Origin: Oscillospiraceae bacterium
GTDB lineage: Bacteria; Bacillota; Clostridia; Oscillospirales; Oscillospiraceae
Assembly: GCA_015067975.1 (NCBI GenBank)
Contig: SVLK01000002.1
Span: forward strand, 116,600 to 180,599
Length of the DNA stretch: 64,000 nucleotides
Reading direction: 5' to 3'
Both the position numbers and the translations under genes were made by a program. Shown here piece after piece: positions 24,147 to 32,471 of the stretch. The notes below the pieces were generated by a model, which saw only the letters and a program-made list of their open reading frames with translations, made no database searches and was not told the origin of the DNA. How positions within the stretch are numbered: the stretch's first letter is position 1; the number at the start of each line of letters is the position of its first letter.

Positions 24147-25730
24147 TTAGCCCACATACTTCATGCCGCTGTGCTCTTCGGCCTCCAGACCTTCCACCAG
24201 AGCCTCAGCCCACTCGGCGTGATCGGCACTGGCCAGAGCGTTGGTGACCTGCACCTTCCAGTCCACGATGTTGCGGTTCTGGAAATAGATCACATGGTAG
24301 CCGGTGTAGTTGCTGGCTTCCACGAAGACGATGCCGGTGTCGCCAACCTTGCGGCTTTCATCAAAGCACCACTCCTCGAAAGGAGCAACCATCTGGCCCT
24401 CGACAACGCCGGTGTACAGACCGCCCTTGGTGTTGGAGCCGCCGTCGTCGCTTTCCTTGTTGGCCAGCTCGCCGAAGCTCTCGGCCGTGGCGGCGCCGGA
24501 CTTCCATTCGTTGAGAATGCGCTCTGCCTCGGCATTGCCCTCAGTCTTCAGCGCGTCCAGCTTGGTCTGGTAATCGGAAGCGGTCTTGTCCAGATCCTCG
24601 ACATCCAGCTTCACCAGAATGTGGCGAACATCCACGGTGCTGTACTCGTAACGGGCGCGGCTGTTGAAGCGTACCAGATAGTAGTTGGAGCCGCTTTCCA
24701 GAACGGCGACGTCGCCTTCCTCGCGCGTGGCGTCAAACAGCCACGTGCTGAGGACATCACCGTACATGGAGATGTCGTCTTGAGAGTAGAAACTGGCCAT
24801 GGTGTACAGAGCGGACAGAGCCTCGATATCGGTCTGGCCGGCATTGTAGCGAGCCAGTGCGTCGTCAGCAGCTTCCTTGGCGGCCTGCTTGGCAGCGGCG
24901 TTCTGCTCGTCAGTGGCGGCGACGGTCTTGCCCTCGGCATCCACAGTGGAGTCGGCGGTGCCCTTAAAATAGATGTAGTCACAGTCGACCACGTCGAAAG
25001 AATCCTTGTTCTCGTTGTAGTGGGATTCCATCTCGGCATCGGTATAAGTCAGAGCATCGATCTTGCTCTGCTCATAGAAACTGGCCAGAGTATTATCCTT
25101 GAGGATCTTGTCAAAGATCTTCGTGGTCATGGTGTCGCCAAACATGGCCTTGATATAGGAAGCGATGGGCATGCCGTTCTGTGCCGCATACGTGTTCAGC
25201 AGCTCCTTGGTGGCATCCATATCGGCCTGCATCTCGTCGGTGAAAGCAAACTTGTCTGCTTCAGCGCTCTTGAGCAGGGCGGTCAGCTGGATCAGGGAGG
25301 TCTTGGCCTTGTCGACAAAGTAGTCATGCCAGGTCAGCTCTGCGCCCTCTTCCTTGGTCAGACCCAGGAACAGATAGTCGTTATCCTCCAGCTTCTGCTG
25401 CGTCAGAGGCAGGGAAGTATCCAGACTCAGGTAAGCGGCATAGCTGCCGCCGACCACGGAATTATAGGCAGCTCTGTAATAGTAGCCTACTTCGGCGGCG
25501 GAGTACTTTTCGCCGTCCACGGAGATGGCGTTGCTGCCGCGCTGAATGATCTGGGAGTTCCACAGCAACAATGCTGCGGCAACCACCACAAAAATCACGG
25601 CTACGCTGCCGTACAGCCAGTTGGCACGGCGCTGCTGCTGCTTCTCTTCCGCGGCGCGGATCTCCTTGATGTCGGGAATGCCCTGTGCGGCCAGTTCCTG
25701 ACGAATTTTCTTTTCTCTTGATGCGCTCAT
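24147..25730 (-). CDS. Membrane-anchored parvulin-type peptidyl-prolyl isomerase
   Basis: A 527-residue protein. A basic cytoplasmic N-terminus is followed by one transmembrane helix near residues 40-60 (WLYGSVAVIFVVVAAALLLW). The long SurA/PrsA-like chaperone region precedes a rotamase domain from about residue 365 (VRHILVKLD, later ESFGELANKESDDGGSNTKG and GYHVIYF). It should fold exported proteins outside the membrane. Unlike PrsA it has no lipobox and is held by the helix. It has its own promoter and terminator. Confidence 0.85.
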   Translation of the reverse strand: MSASREKKIRQELAAQGIPDIKEIRAAEEKQQQRRANWLYGSVAVIFVVVAAALLLWNSQIIQRGSNAISVDGEKYSAAEVGYYYRAAYNSVVGGSYAAYLSLDTSLPLTQQKLEDNDYLFLGLTKEEGAELTWHDYFVDKAKTSLIQLTALLKSAEADKFAFTDEMQADMDATKELLNTYAAQNGMPIASYIKAMFGDTMTTKIFDKILKDNTLASFYEQSKIDALTYTDAEMESHYNENKDSFDVVDCDYIYFKGTADSTVDAEGKTVAATDEQNAAAKQAAKEAADDALARYNAGQTDIEALSALYTMASFYSQDDISMYGDVLSTWLFDATREEGDVAVLESGSNYYLVRFNSRARYEYSTVDVRHILVKLDVEDLDKTASDYQTKLDALKTEGNAEAERILNEWKSGAATAESFGELANKESDDGGSNTKGGLYTGVVEGQMVAPFEEWCFDESRKVGDTGIVFVEASNYTGYHVIYFQNRNIVDWKVQVTNALASADHAEWAEALVEGLEAEEHSGMKYVG

Positions 25731-25790
25731 GTTGTGTCAATCCTCTCAAAAAACAGGTATTTCTACCCTTGTTGATAAAGTTACCAAGCT

Positions 25791-25819
25791 ATTATACAAG
25801 AAAACTTTTATATTAGCAA
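25791..25819 (-). promoter_or_regulatory. Promoter of the parvulin gene
   Basis: Minus strand TTGCTA (25814-25819) and TATAAT (25791-25796), 17-base spacing. Confidence 0.75.
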
Positions 25820-25865
25820 GGGGAAATCTTTATTTATCATAATTGGTATAACTGAAGTGAAGCTG

Positions 25866-26128
25866 AAAAAAACAGGCGGACCCGGAAATCCGGATCCGCC
25901 TGCACGCCGAAAGGCATTGTATCCCGCCAGGCCGTGTGAGCCGAGTTATAACCTGCACCGATCCAGCAGGTGGGTTGTCTCCAGCTTGCTTTACTGCTTC
26001 CAACATCCAGCCGCAAACGGCAGCCGGGAGGCCTGCAAACCGCATACTGATCCGACATCCCCTATAACGAAATGTGAGGATAAAAAAGGCTCATCACGCA
26101 CCGCGCAGGATATCACCCTTGGGTGATG
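25866..26128 (-). ncRNA. Structured non-coding RNA, class unassigned (about 260 nt)
   Basis: The minus transcript has its own promoter and ends in a terminator at 25873-25902 with a T7 tail; that stem contains a G-U pair only on the minus strand. Four nested helices close the middle: 26105-26112 with 25920-25927, 26096-26099 with 25933-25936, 26088-26092 with 25938-25942, and 26063-26068 with 25945-25950. Inside lies at least one strong hairpin (CCGGCUGC with GCGGCUGG). No good reading frame fits. Size suggests 6S or raiA-motif RNA; the RNase P, tmRNA and SRP core motifs are absent. Confidence 0.6.
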
Positions 26129-26133
26129 GCTTT

Positions 26134-26162
26134 ATGATAGCACAGATCTGCCGTCTTGAAAA
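26134..26162 (-). promoter_or_regulatory. Putative promoter of the structured RNA
   Basis: Minus strand TTTTCA (26157-26162) and TATCAT (26134-26139), 17-base spacing; start expected near 26127. Confidence 0.5.
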
Positions 26163-26182
26163 GTCTGTTTGTGGCGCAAAGC

Positions 26183-26473
26183 TCAGGAATTTTCTTCCTC
26201 TTCCATCAGCTGCTCCATGAACAGGTCGTAGACCTGCTCCAGTTCTTCTTCACTGTCCAGCGTGGAGAGCATCTCTTCGCCGTTTTCCACCACGGACTTG
26301 AGGATCACCAGACCAAAGTCTTCGCCGTCCACGTCCTCGCCCTCTTCTTCCACGGGGAAAAAGGCCATGTAGGTCTGCCCGTTCAGTTCCAGCGCGTCTA
26401 CATACTCCAGCTCGATATCGTTGCCTTCGTCGTCAGTCAGGGTAATGAAATTGGGACCGTATTCGTTGCTCAT
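26183..26473 (-). CDS. DUF1292 family protein
   Basis: A 96-residue acidic protein with the family pattern ITLTDDEGNDIELEYVDALE near the start, then YMAFFPVEEE and LVILKSV. YrzB-like DUF1292 proteins of Firmicutes are often encoded near yqgF and murein genes; the function is not known. The ATG at 26473 follows GGAGGTTTTACC. The strongly negative C-terminus (MEEEENS) is typical. Confidence 0.88.
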   Translation of the reverse strand: MSNEYGPNFITLTDDEGNDIELEYVDALELNGQTYMAFFPVEEEGEDVDGEDFGLVILKSVVENGEEMLSTLDSEEELEQVYDLFMEQLMEEEENS

Positions 26474-26656
26474 GGTAAAACCTCCGATTAAAAAGTACTT
26501 TATAATGTAACTATATCGGGTTTTGTGATAAAAAGCAAGAGCATCAGAAGTGGCTTTTGGGTAAAAAAGGGCACAAATAGGTTGTTAAAATGCGGATATT
26601 TCGCGATAATAAAAATATAATGAAACTATTTTTTGAAAAATCTGCCTTTTTAGGAC

Positions 26657-26687
26657 TTGACAGCTATGGTAAAATGATTTTTATACT
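26657..26687 (+). promoter_or_regulatory. Probable PBP1A promoter
   Basis: TTGACA (26657-26662) and TATACT (26682-26687) with a long 19-base spacer. The remaining 26474-26656 is AT-rich with no gene visible. Confidence 0.45.
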
Positions 26688-26770
26688 GGAATTGGTATGC
26701 GGATCTGTGCGGCATAAGAAAAGAAGGCCGCGATCTCCATATAATACACAAGAAAGGAAGGTGCCCTGTC

Positions 26771-29650
26771 GTGAGTGAAGAAAACCGTGGTAAGAAGTTT
26801 GACGGTCTGGCAAAGAAAATCAAGCAGAGCGCCAGTGACATAGGAAATAAGGCAAAGGCGGCAAAGGAGAAGGCCAAAGCTGCCAAAGAAGCTGCACCGG
26901 AGAAAGAGCCCAAGGCGCCTAAGGCTCCGAAGACACCTAAGGCTCCCAGAGAACCCCGCGCCAAGAAACCGCTGGGTATGCGGATTTTGGGCGCGTTCGG
27001 TACGCTGTGCCTGGTAGGCATCCTGACACTGGCTATCTTTGTGGGTATTTTCTTCAAGTATATCGATACCGCTATGCGCGGCCATGTGGAAGTGGATCTG
27101 ACCGAGTACACCCAGGAAGTTTCCACCGAGCTGTACTATCAGGATCCTGATACACAGGAATGGGTCATGTATCAGACGCTGTTTGCCAACGAGAACCGTA
27201 TCTGGGTGGACAGCGAGGACATCCCCAAGTATTTGAAGCAGGCCACCGTCGCCGTGGAGGACAAGCGCTTCAACGAGCATGCAGGCGTGGACTGGAAGGG
27301 TACGGTACGTGCCGTTCTGAGCACCGTGACCGGCGGCGACGTACAGGGCGGTTCCACCATCACCCAGCAGCTGATCAAGAATATTACCGGCGATAAGCAG
27401 AACACCGTCAAGCGCAAGATCACCGAGATCTACCGCGCGCTGGCGCTGGAAGAAGAGGGATACAGCAAGGATGAGCTGCTGACCATCTATCTGAACACCA
27501 TCTTCCTGGGCAATCAGTGCTACGGCGTGAAGACCGCCGCTGATATGTACTTCGGCAAGGATGTGACGGAGCTGACGCTGGCAGAGTGTGCCAGTTTGAT
27601 CAGCATTACCAACAACCCCTCCATGTACGATCCTCTCCGCGCCGACTGGTGCCGTGAGGAGAACCGCAACCGCCAGCTGTGGGTGCTGGAGAAGATGCTG
27701 GAGCAGGAGATGATCGATCAGGCCACCCATGATGCGGCTGTGGCAGAAGAGATTGTCTTTACCAACGGCTACACCTGCTTTGGCAATTCCGTTACTCCTC
27801 CCAATGTGGGTGACGGCGACGGCGATGGCGAACCTGAAGTGGTCAGCACCGCCAACAACTCTTACTTTACCGACGCTGTGATCGAAGATGTGGCCTATGC
27901 CCTCATTGATCTGTACGGCATCAAGGATGATCCTGCCGACTCCGACGGCAACATCCGTACCGCGTTTGATAAGGCCATCAACATGGTCTACGGCAAGGGC
28001 CTGAAGATCTACACCACTCAGAATCCCAAGTTCCAGGAGATTGCTGAGGACGTGTATGAAAATACCGACTACACCGATGTGACCGACTCCTTTGGCCAGC
28101 CTCTGCAGTCTGCCATCACGGTGATGAATCCCTACACCGGCGATATCGTGGCTATGGTGGGCGGCACCGGCGCTAAGGAATATGACCGCGGCTGGAACTG
28201 GGCGACCGAGGCTCGCCAGTGCGGCAGTGCCATCAAACCCATCTCCACTTACGCTCCTGCGCTGGACGACGGTACCATTACGGCCGCTTCTGCAGTGGAT
28301 GACTATCCTCTGTACCTGCCCGGCCACGGCGTCTATCCCCGCAACGCTTACAGCGGCTTTGACGGTCTGGTGACGGTACAGCAGGCACTGCGTGTGTCCT
28401 CCAACTGTGCTGCTGTGACGGTGAACAGAGCATACGGCACCGCAGCTTCCTACAACTTCATGGTCGAGAATCTGGGCTTCAGCACGCTCACCTATACCGA
28501 CAGTGAGCAGGTGGGTAACATGGCGCTGGGCGGTCTGGAATACGGCGTGACCACGGAAGAGATGGCTGCGGCGTTCTCTGCCTTTGTCAATGACGGTATT
28601 TACACCACTACCCGCACCTTCTCCCGCGTGGAGAGCAACAGCGGCGAACTGCTGATCGACAACACCGTGGAGACCAACGTGGCCATGAAGGAGACCACCG
28701 CGTATCTGATGCGCCAGTTCCTGACCGATGTCGTCTCCAGCGGTACCGGCTATAACGCCGACTTCTACGGTCAGCCTGTGGCCGGTAAGACCGGTACCAC
28801 CGATAACGAGCGTGACTACTACTTCGTCGGCTTTACGCCTTACTACTGCGCCGCCGTCTGGTGCGGCTATAAATCCAACGAGATCATCCGTGTGGGCGGC
28901 GTCAACCCGGCACCCGTGCTGTGGCATGACGTGATGCAGAAGATCCACGAGGGCATGGAACGTGGCTACTTCAATGACTGCGGCGGACTGACGCAGGTAA
29001 GTGTCTGTGCCGACAGCGGTCTGGTTGCTACCGACGCCTGCACGAAGGATCCCCGCGGTGACCGTGTGCGCACGGTGACTGTGGCGGCAGACAATGTACC
29101 CAAGGGCACATGTACATTGCACAAAGTGGTGAAGTATTGCGAAGAGGGTAAGCATGTTGCCACAGAGTTCTGCCCGTTGAAATCTGTGAAGGAAGTGGCT
29201 CTGGTAGATTACGACCGTGAGCTGATCACCACCAACGGCGGCGCTATTGCCGAGGATTTGTCCAATTTGGTGGCAGCGGCGGATAATCCCTTTATCCTGA
29301 AGGTTGCCAGCCTGGGTGAGAAGTGTCCCGCCCATAAGGAAGATCTTCCGGAAGATAAGAGAGACCAGGACGGCGACGGTCTGGACGATATTACCGGTGA
29401 GCCCATTAAGGTCGAAAAACCGGACGACGAGGATAAGGACGATATCATCGGCGATATTCTCGACGGTTTGAAGCCCGGTGGAAAGCCTGAGGGTGGCACG
29501 ACCACGCCTACGCCTGACTCCGGTACGACTACGCCTACGCCTGACTCCGGCAGTACGGACGGCTCCGGCAGCACGGACGGCTCCGGCAGCACGGACGGCT
29601 CCGGCAGTACGGATGGTTCCGGCAGCACGGACGGCTCCGGTGGTGCTTGA
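26771..29650 (+). CDS. Class A penicillin-binding protein (PBP1A type)
   Basis: A 959-residue bifunctional murein synthase. Residues 1-66 are a lysine/alanine/proline-rich cytoplasmic tail and 71-95 the membrane anchor. The GT51 glycosyltransferase carries VEDKRFNEH (catalytic Glu163) and GGSTITQQ near 193. The transpeptidase has SAIK (Ser486), SSN (543-545) and KTGTT (Lys673). The last ~50 residues are low-complexity Pro/Thr/Ser/Gly/Asp repeats. The GTG start at 26771 follows GAAAGGAAGGTG. It polymerises and cross-links peptidoglycan outside the membrane. Confidence 0.93.
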   Translation: MSEENRGKKFDGLAKKIKQSASDIGNKAKAAKEKAKAAKEAAPEKEPKAPKAPKTPKAPREPRAKKPLGMRILGAFGTLCLVGILTLAIFVGIFFKYIDTAMRGHVEVDLTEYTQEVSTELYYQDPDTQEWVMYQTLFANENRIWVDSEDIPKYLKQATVAVEDKRFNEHAGVDWKGTVRAVLSTVTGGDVQGGSTITQQLIKNITGDKQNTVKRKITEIYRALALEEEGYSKDELLTIYLNTIFLGNQCYGVKTAADMYFGKDVTELTLAECASLISITNNPSMYDPLRADWCREENRNRQLWVLEKMLEQEMIDQATHDAAVAEEIVFTNGYTCFGNSVTPPNVGDGDGDGEPEVVSTANNSYFTDAVIEDVAYALIDLYGIKDDPADSDGNIRTAFDKAINMVYGKGLKIYTTQNPKFQEIAEDVYENTDYTDVTDSFGQPLQSAITVMNPYTGDIVAMVGGTGAKEYDRGWNWATEARQCGSAIKPISTYAPALDDGTITAASAVDDYPLYLPGHGVYPRNAYSGFDGLVTVQQALRVSSNCAAVTVNRAYGTAASYNFMVENLGFSTLTYTDSEQVGNMALGGLEYGVTTEEMAAAFSAFVNDGIYTTTRTFSRVESNSGELLIDNTVETNVAMKETTAYLMRQFLTDVVSSGTGYNADFYGQPVAGKTGTTDNERDYYFVGFTPYYCAAVWCGYKSNEIIRVGGVNPAPVLWHDVMQKIHEGMERGYFNDCGGLTQVSVCADSGLVATDACTKDPRGDRVRTVTVAADNVPKGTCTLHKVVKYCEEGKHVATEFCPLKSVKEVALVDYDRELITTNGGAIAEDLSNLVAAADNPFILKVASLGEKCPAHKEDLPEDKRDQDGDGLDDITGEPIKVEKPDDEDKDDIIGDILDGLKPGGKPEGGTTTPTPDSGTTTPTPDSGSTDGSGSTDGSGSTDGSGSTDGSGSTDGSGGA
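29549..29638 (+). repeat. Five 18-bp in-frame tandem repeats at the PBP1A C-terminus
   Basis: Five units of the form GGCAGYACGGAYGGYTCC occupy 29549-29566, 29567-29584, 29585-29602, 29603-29620 and 29621-29638, each encoding Gly-Ser-Thr-Asp-Gly-Ser. Two ~27-bp units encoding TTTPTPDSG lie just upstream. Units two, three and five are identical, so slippage could change copy number without a frameshift. Confidence 0.9.
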
Positions 29651-29713
29651 AGGGTACCCACGCAGCAAGACGTGGAAAAAGGCTTGGAAGAGCTCTACAA
29701 CTGGATAAAAAAC

Positions 29714-29746
29714 AACAGCACCGCGCCTTGACGCGGTGCTGTTTTC
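29714..29746 (+). terminator. Terminator of the PBP1A gene
   Basis: AACAGCACCGCG (29714-29725) pairs perfectly with 29732-29743 around CCTTGA, followed by a short T tract. Confidence 0.85.
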
Positions 29747-29751
29747 TGTGC

Positions 29752-29779
29752 AAAAGGACGGCCAACAGGCCGTCCTTTT
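29752..29779 (-). terminator. Terminator of serC
   Basis: AAAAGGACGGCC (29752-29763) and 29768-29779 pair perfectly around AACA, 2 bp after the serC stop on the minus strand. Confidence 0.8.
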
Positions 29780-29781
29780 GC

Positions 29782-30870
29782 TTATTGATGGGTCGCTTCG
29801 AAATCTTTCAGGAAAGATACCAACGCCTCTACGCCCTCTTTGGGCATGGCGTTGTAGATGGAGGCGCGCAGACCACCCACGGATTTGTGGCCTTTCAGGT
29901 TGTCAAAACCGGCGGCTTTGGCAGCGGCCACCACTTCGGCGTCCAGCTCCTTGCTGGGAGTGACAAAGGGGACGTTCATCACGCTGCGGTCGGCAGGAAC
30001 CACGGCAGCGCGGAACAGGGAAGAGGTATCGAGGAAATCATAGAGGACCTTTGCCTTTTCCTCATTGCGGCGCTGCATCTCCTCCAAACCGCCCAAATTG
30101 CGCAGATAGCGGAACACCTTGCCGCAGCAGTAGATGGACCAGCAGTTGGGGGTGTTGTACATGGAGTCATTGTCGGCATGCACTTTGTAATTCATATAGG
30201 TAGGCACATAGGCGTTCAGGTCGTCGCGCAGAAGATCTTCGCGGATGATCACCACAGCCATACCGGCAGGGCCGATGTTTTTCTGCACGCCGGCCCAGAT
30301 CAGTCCGTAATCAGAAACGTTGCAGGGGCGGGAGAGGAACATAGAGGACTGATCGGAGACCAATACATGCCCCTTGGTGTTGGGCAGCGTGTTCCATGTG
30401 ACGCCGTGGATCGTTTCGTTTTCACAGATATAAACGTAATCGCAATCCTCGGGAATGGGCAGATCACTGCAATCGGGAATATAGGAAAAGTTCTTGTCGG
30501 CGGAGGAGGCGATCACCTGCACCTCGCCGTATTTTTTTGCCTCAGCAATGGCCTTCTTGGACCATGCGCCTGTTTCAACGTAACAGGCTTTGCCGTTTTT
30601 CATCAGATTCATGGCCACCATGGCGAACTGCACCGTGCCGCCGCCCTGTACAAAGAGCACCCGATAGTTGTCAGGGATCTGCATCAGTGCGCGCAAATCG
30701 GCCTCGGCCTCTTCGACGATCTGCTGGAAAACCTTGGAGCGGTGACTCATCTCCATCACGCACATGCCGCTGCCACGGTAGTTCATCATTTCATCGCGGA
30801 TCTCCTCCAGTACTGCCTCGGGCATCATGGCCGGGCCGGCGGAGAAATTGAAAGAACGCTGATATTGCAT
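29782..30870 (-). CDS. serC: Phosphoserine aminotransferase
   Basis: A 362-residue PLP enzyme that makes 3-phosphoserine from 3-phosphohydroxypyruvate and glutamate. FNFSAGPAMMPEAVLEEIRD opens the protein, SHRSKVF follows near residue 42, and the PLP lysine is Lys197 in AGVQKNIGPAG. ATG 30870 follows TAAGGAGGATTTTTCC. It is a single-gene unit with its own promoter; no serA or serB lies nearby and no T-box is visible in the short leader. Confidence 0.95.
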   Translation of the reverse strand: MQYQRSFNFSAGPAMMPEAVLEEIRDEMMNYRGSGMCVMEMSHRSKVFQQIVEEAEADLRALMQIPDNYRVLFVQGGGTVQFAMVAMNLMKNGKACYVETGAWSKKAIAEAKKYGEVQVIASSADKNFSYIPDCSDLPIPEDCDYVYICENETIHGVTWNTLPNTKGHVLVSDQSSMFLSRPCNVSDYGLIWAGVQKNIGPAGMAVVIIREDLLRDDLNAYVPTYMNYKVHADNDSMYNTPNCWSIYCCGKVFRYLRNLGGLEEMQRRNEEKAKVLYDFLDTSSLFRAAVVPADRSVMNVPFVTPSKELDAEVVAAAKAAGFDNLKGHKSVGGLRASIYNAMPKEGVEALVSFLKDFEATHQ

Positions 30871-30906
30871 GGAAAAATCCTCCTTAGGATCAATAAATCA
30901 GCTAAC

Positions 30907-30935
30907 AGTATACGGCAAAATAAGAATAGGTGCAA
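30907..30935 (-). promoter_or_regulatory. serC promoter
   Basis: Minus strand TTGCAC (30930-30935) and TATACT (30907-30912), 17-base spacing. Confidence 0.7.
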
Positions 30936-31003
30936 CAGGGAAAAAACAACGAGTTAACAATAATGCACAAAAAATGAATGTGTTCTTTGCGCAAAGCGAC
31001 AAA

Positions 31004-31033
31004 TTGACAATAAAATATTAACGACTTTATAAT
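31004..31033 (+). promoter_or_regulatory. Promoter of the ClC transporter gene
   Basis: TTGACA (31004-31009) and TATAAT (31028-31033), 18-base spacing. Confidence 0.7.
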
Positions 31034-31070
31034 AAAAGGTAAAGATAAGGGGAAGGTTGATGGAAGAGAG

Positions 31071-32321
31071 ATGAAAGAAACGGTTAAAAAACGATGGACA
31101 AATCCTGCCCGCTATGGAGTGACGCTGTTGAAATGGGTGCTGATTGGGGCGCTGATCGGTGGCATTGGCGGTGTAGTAGGGGCACTGTTTCACATCGGCG
31201 TAGACCATGCCGCCGAGCTGCGTGTGGAACACCCGTGGGTGCTCTATCTGCTGCCGGTGGTCGGAATCGCCATTGCCGGCTTGTACCGGCTGACGAAAAC
31301 AGAGGGGAAAGGTACCAATGACATCATTGACTCGGTGCATTTCGGCGCAGAGATTCCGTGGCTGTTGGTGCCGGTGATTTTCCTTTCCACCATACTGACC
31401 CACTTGGGCGGCGGCAGCGCCGGACGGGAAGGTGCAGCGCTGCAGATCGGCGGCGGTATCGGCTATCGGACGGGTCGTTTGCTTCGTTTGGGCGAAAAAG
31501 AGCTACCGCTGGCCACTTTATGCGGTATGAGTGGCGTGTTCGCCGCGCTGTTCGGTACACCGATGGCGGCGACGATATTTGCGCTGGAGGTAGTCAGCGT
31601 CGGTGTAATGCATTATGCAGGATTGGTGCCATGCCTTGTTTCGGCGCTCAGTGCCTACCTGATTGCGGGGCTTATGAGCGTTCCGCCCACCCGGTTTACC
31701 GTGGTGATGCCGGGACTGGAGATCTCACTGCTGCTGCGTGCCGCGATTCTGGCAATATTGTGCTCGCTGGTCAGCATCCTGTTTTGCCGTATCATCCACG
31801 GAGTGGAACATTTGCTGGCCCATTGGTTTAAGAATTCCTTTTTGCGGGTGGCGCTGGGCGGCGCGGTGCTGGTGGTGCTGACCTTGCTGTTGGGAACGGA
31901 CTATAACGGTGCCGGCATGGAAGTGATTGACCGTGCGGTTGCCGGTGAGGCCTTTGGCTGGGCATGGCTGCTGAAGATTCTGTTCACCGCGCTGACTATT
32001 GGCAGCGGGTTCAAAGGCGGTGAGGTAGTCCCTTCGTTCTTTGTGGGAGCTACCTTTGGCTGCGTGGCCGGAAGTTTGCTGGGGCTGCCGGCGGGTATGG
32101 GTGCGGCCATCGGTATGATCTGCGTGTTCTGCGGCGCGGTCAACTGCCCCATTGCCTCTGTATTTTTGAGTATAGAGCTGTTTGGCGCCGAGGGAATCCT
32201 GTATTTTGCGCTGGGCTGCGCGATCAGCTATTTGCTGTCCGGTTACTGCGGGCTATACAGCAGCCAGACCATCGTCTATTCCAAGATGCGTACAGAAATG
32301 GTCAACATCAATCCACGATAA
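31071..32321 (+). CDS. ClC family chloride transporter
   Basis: A 416-residue polytopic membrane protein. The anion-filter motifs are present: GGSAGREGAALQ near residue 115, where the gating glutamate is kept, and GVFAALFGTPMAATIFALE near 157. Retention of that glutamate favours a Cl-/H+ antiporter over a channel, although the usual GREGP proline is alanine here. No CBS domains follow. ATG 31071 follows GGAAGAGAG. Possible roles are acid tolerance or anion export; fluoride-type ClC features were not checked in detail. Confidence 0.9.
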   Translation: MKETVKKRWTNPARYGVTLLKWVLIGALIGGIGGVVGALFHIGVDHAAELRVEHPWVLYLLPVVGIAIAGLYRLTKTEGKGTNDIIDSVHFGAEIPWLLVPVIFLSTILTHLGGGSAGREGAALQIGGGIGYRTGRLLRLGEKELPLATLCGMSGVFAALFGTPMAATIFALEVVSVGVMHYAGLVPCLVSALSAYLIAGLMSVPPTRFTVVMPGLEISLLLRAAILAILCSLVSILFCRIIHGVEHLLAHWFKNSFLRVALGGAVLVVLTLLLGTDYNGAGMEVIDRAVAGEAFGWAWLLKILFTALTIGSGFKGGEVVPSFFVGATFGCVAGSLLGLPAGMGAAIGMICVFCGAVNCPIASVFLSIELFGAEGILYFALGCAISYLLSGYCGLYSSQTIVYSKMRTEMVNINPR

Positions 32322-32326
32322 GAAAC

Positions 32327-32367
32327 GATAAAAGAACCTGCATCCGGTGGTTGCAGGTTCTTTTATC
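32327..32367 (+). terminator. Terminator of the ClC gene
   Basis: Arms 32327-32342 and 32352-32367 pair perfectly over 16 bp around nine bases with T-rich 3' flank. Confidence 0.9.
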
Positions 32368-32368
32368 A

Positions 32369-32422
32369 TTGACATCATAAACGTTCATGATTATAATAAA
32401 AAGCAATAGAGAAATGAACGTT
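32369..32422 (+). promoter_or_regulatory. Consensus promoter with inverted repeat, MBL lipoprotein gene
   Basis: TTGACA (32369-32374) and TATAAT (32392-32397) have a 17-base spacer. AACGTTCAT (32380-32388) and ATGAACGTT (32414-32422) form a perfect 9-bp inverted repeat around the -10 box and start site. The left arm lies upstream of transcription start, so it is a DNA operator, not an RNA hairpin. Confidence 0.7.
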
Positions 32423-32471
32423 GTGTATCATTTTTGTGGCGTGTCGTACAAAAAGACAAGGAGGAGAAAAG

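Noticed and set aside
23514..25721. A 735-codon plus-strand frame opposite tcdA and the parvulin gene
   Set aside because: It spans an intergenic terminator and two real minus-strand genes.
26029..26126. Small plus-strand frame through the structured RNA
   Set aside because: No ribosome site, and it follows base pairs of the RNA helices.
25866..26128. The structured RNA considered as RNase P, tmRNA or SRP RNA
   Set aside because: The conserved GAGGAAAGTCC-type, GGUUCGA-type tRNA-like and GGAAGGAAGCAGC-type cores are not found on either strand.
29549..29638. The short regular repeats looked at first like a CRISPR array
   Set aside because: Units are 18 bp, contiguous, in frame and without spacers; they are coding repeats in PBP1A.
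26681..29668. A long open frame on the minus strand opposite the PBP1A gene
   Set aside because: It is an antisense shadow of a gene with intact catalytic motifs; its product is low-complexity and has no ribosome site.
30871..31003. T-box leader in front of serC
   Set aside because: The leader between promoter and start is too short and lacks specifier and antiterminator stems.
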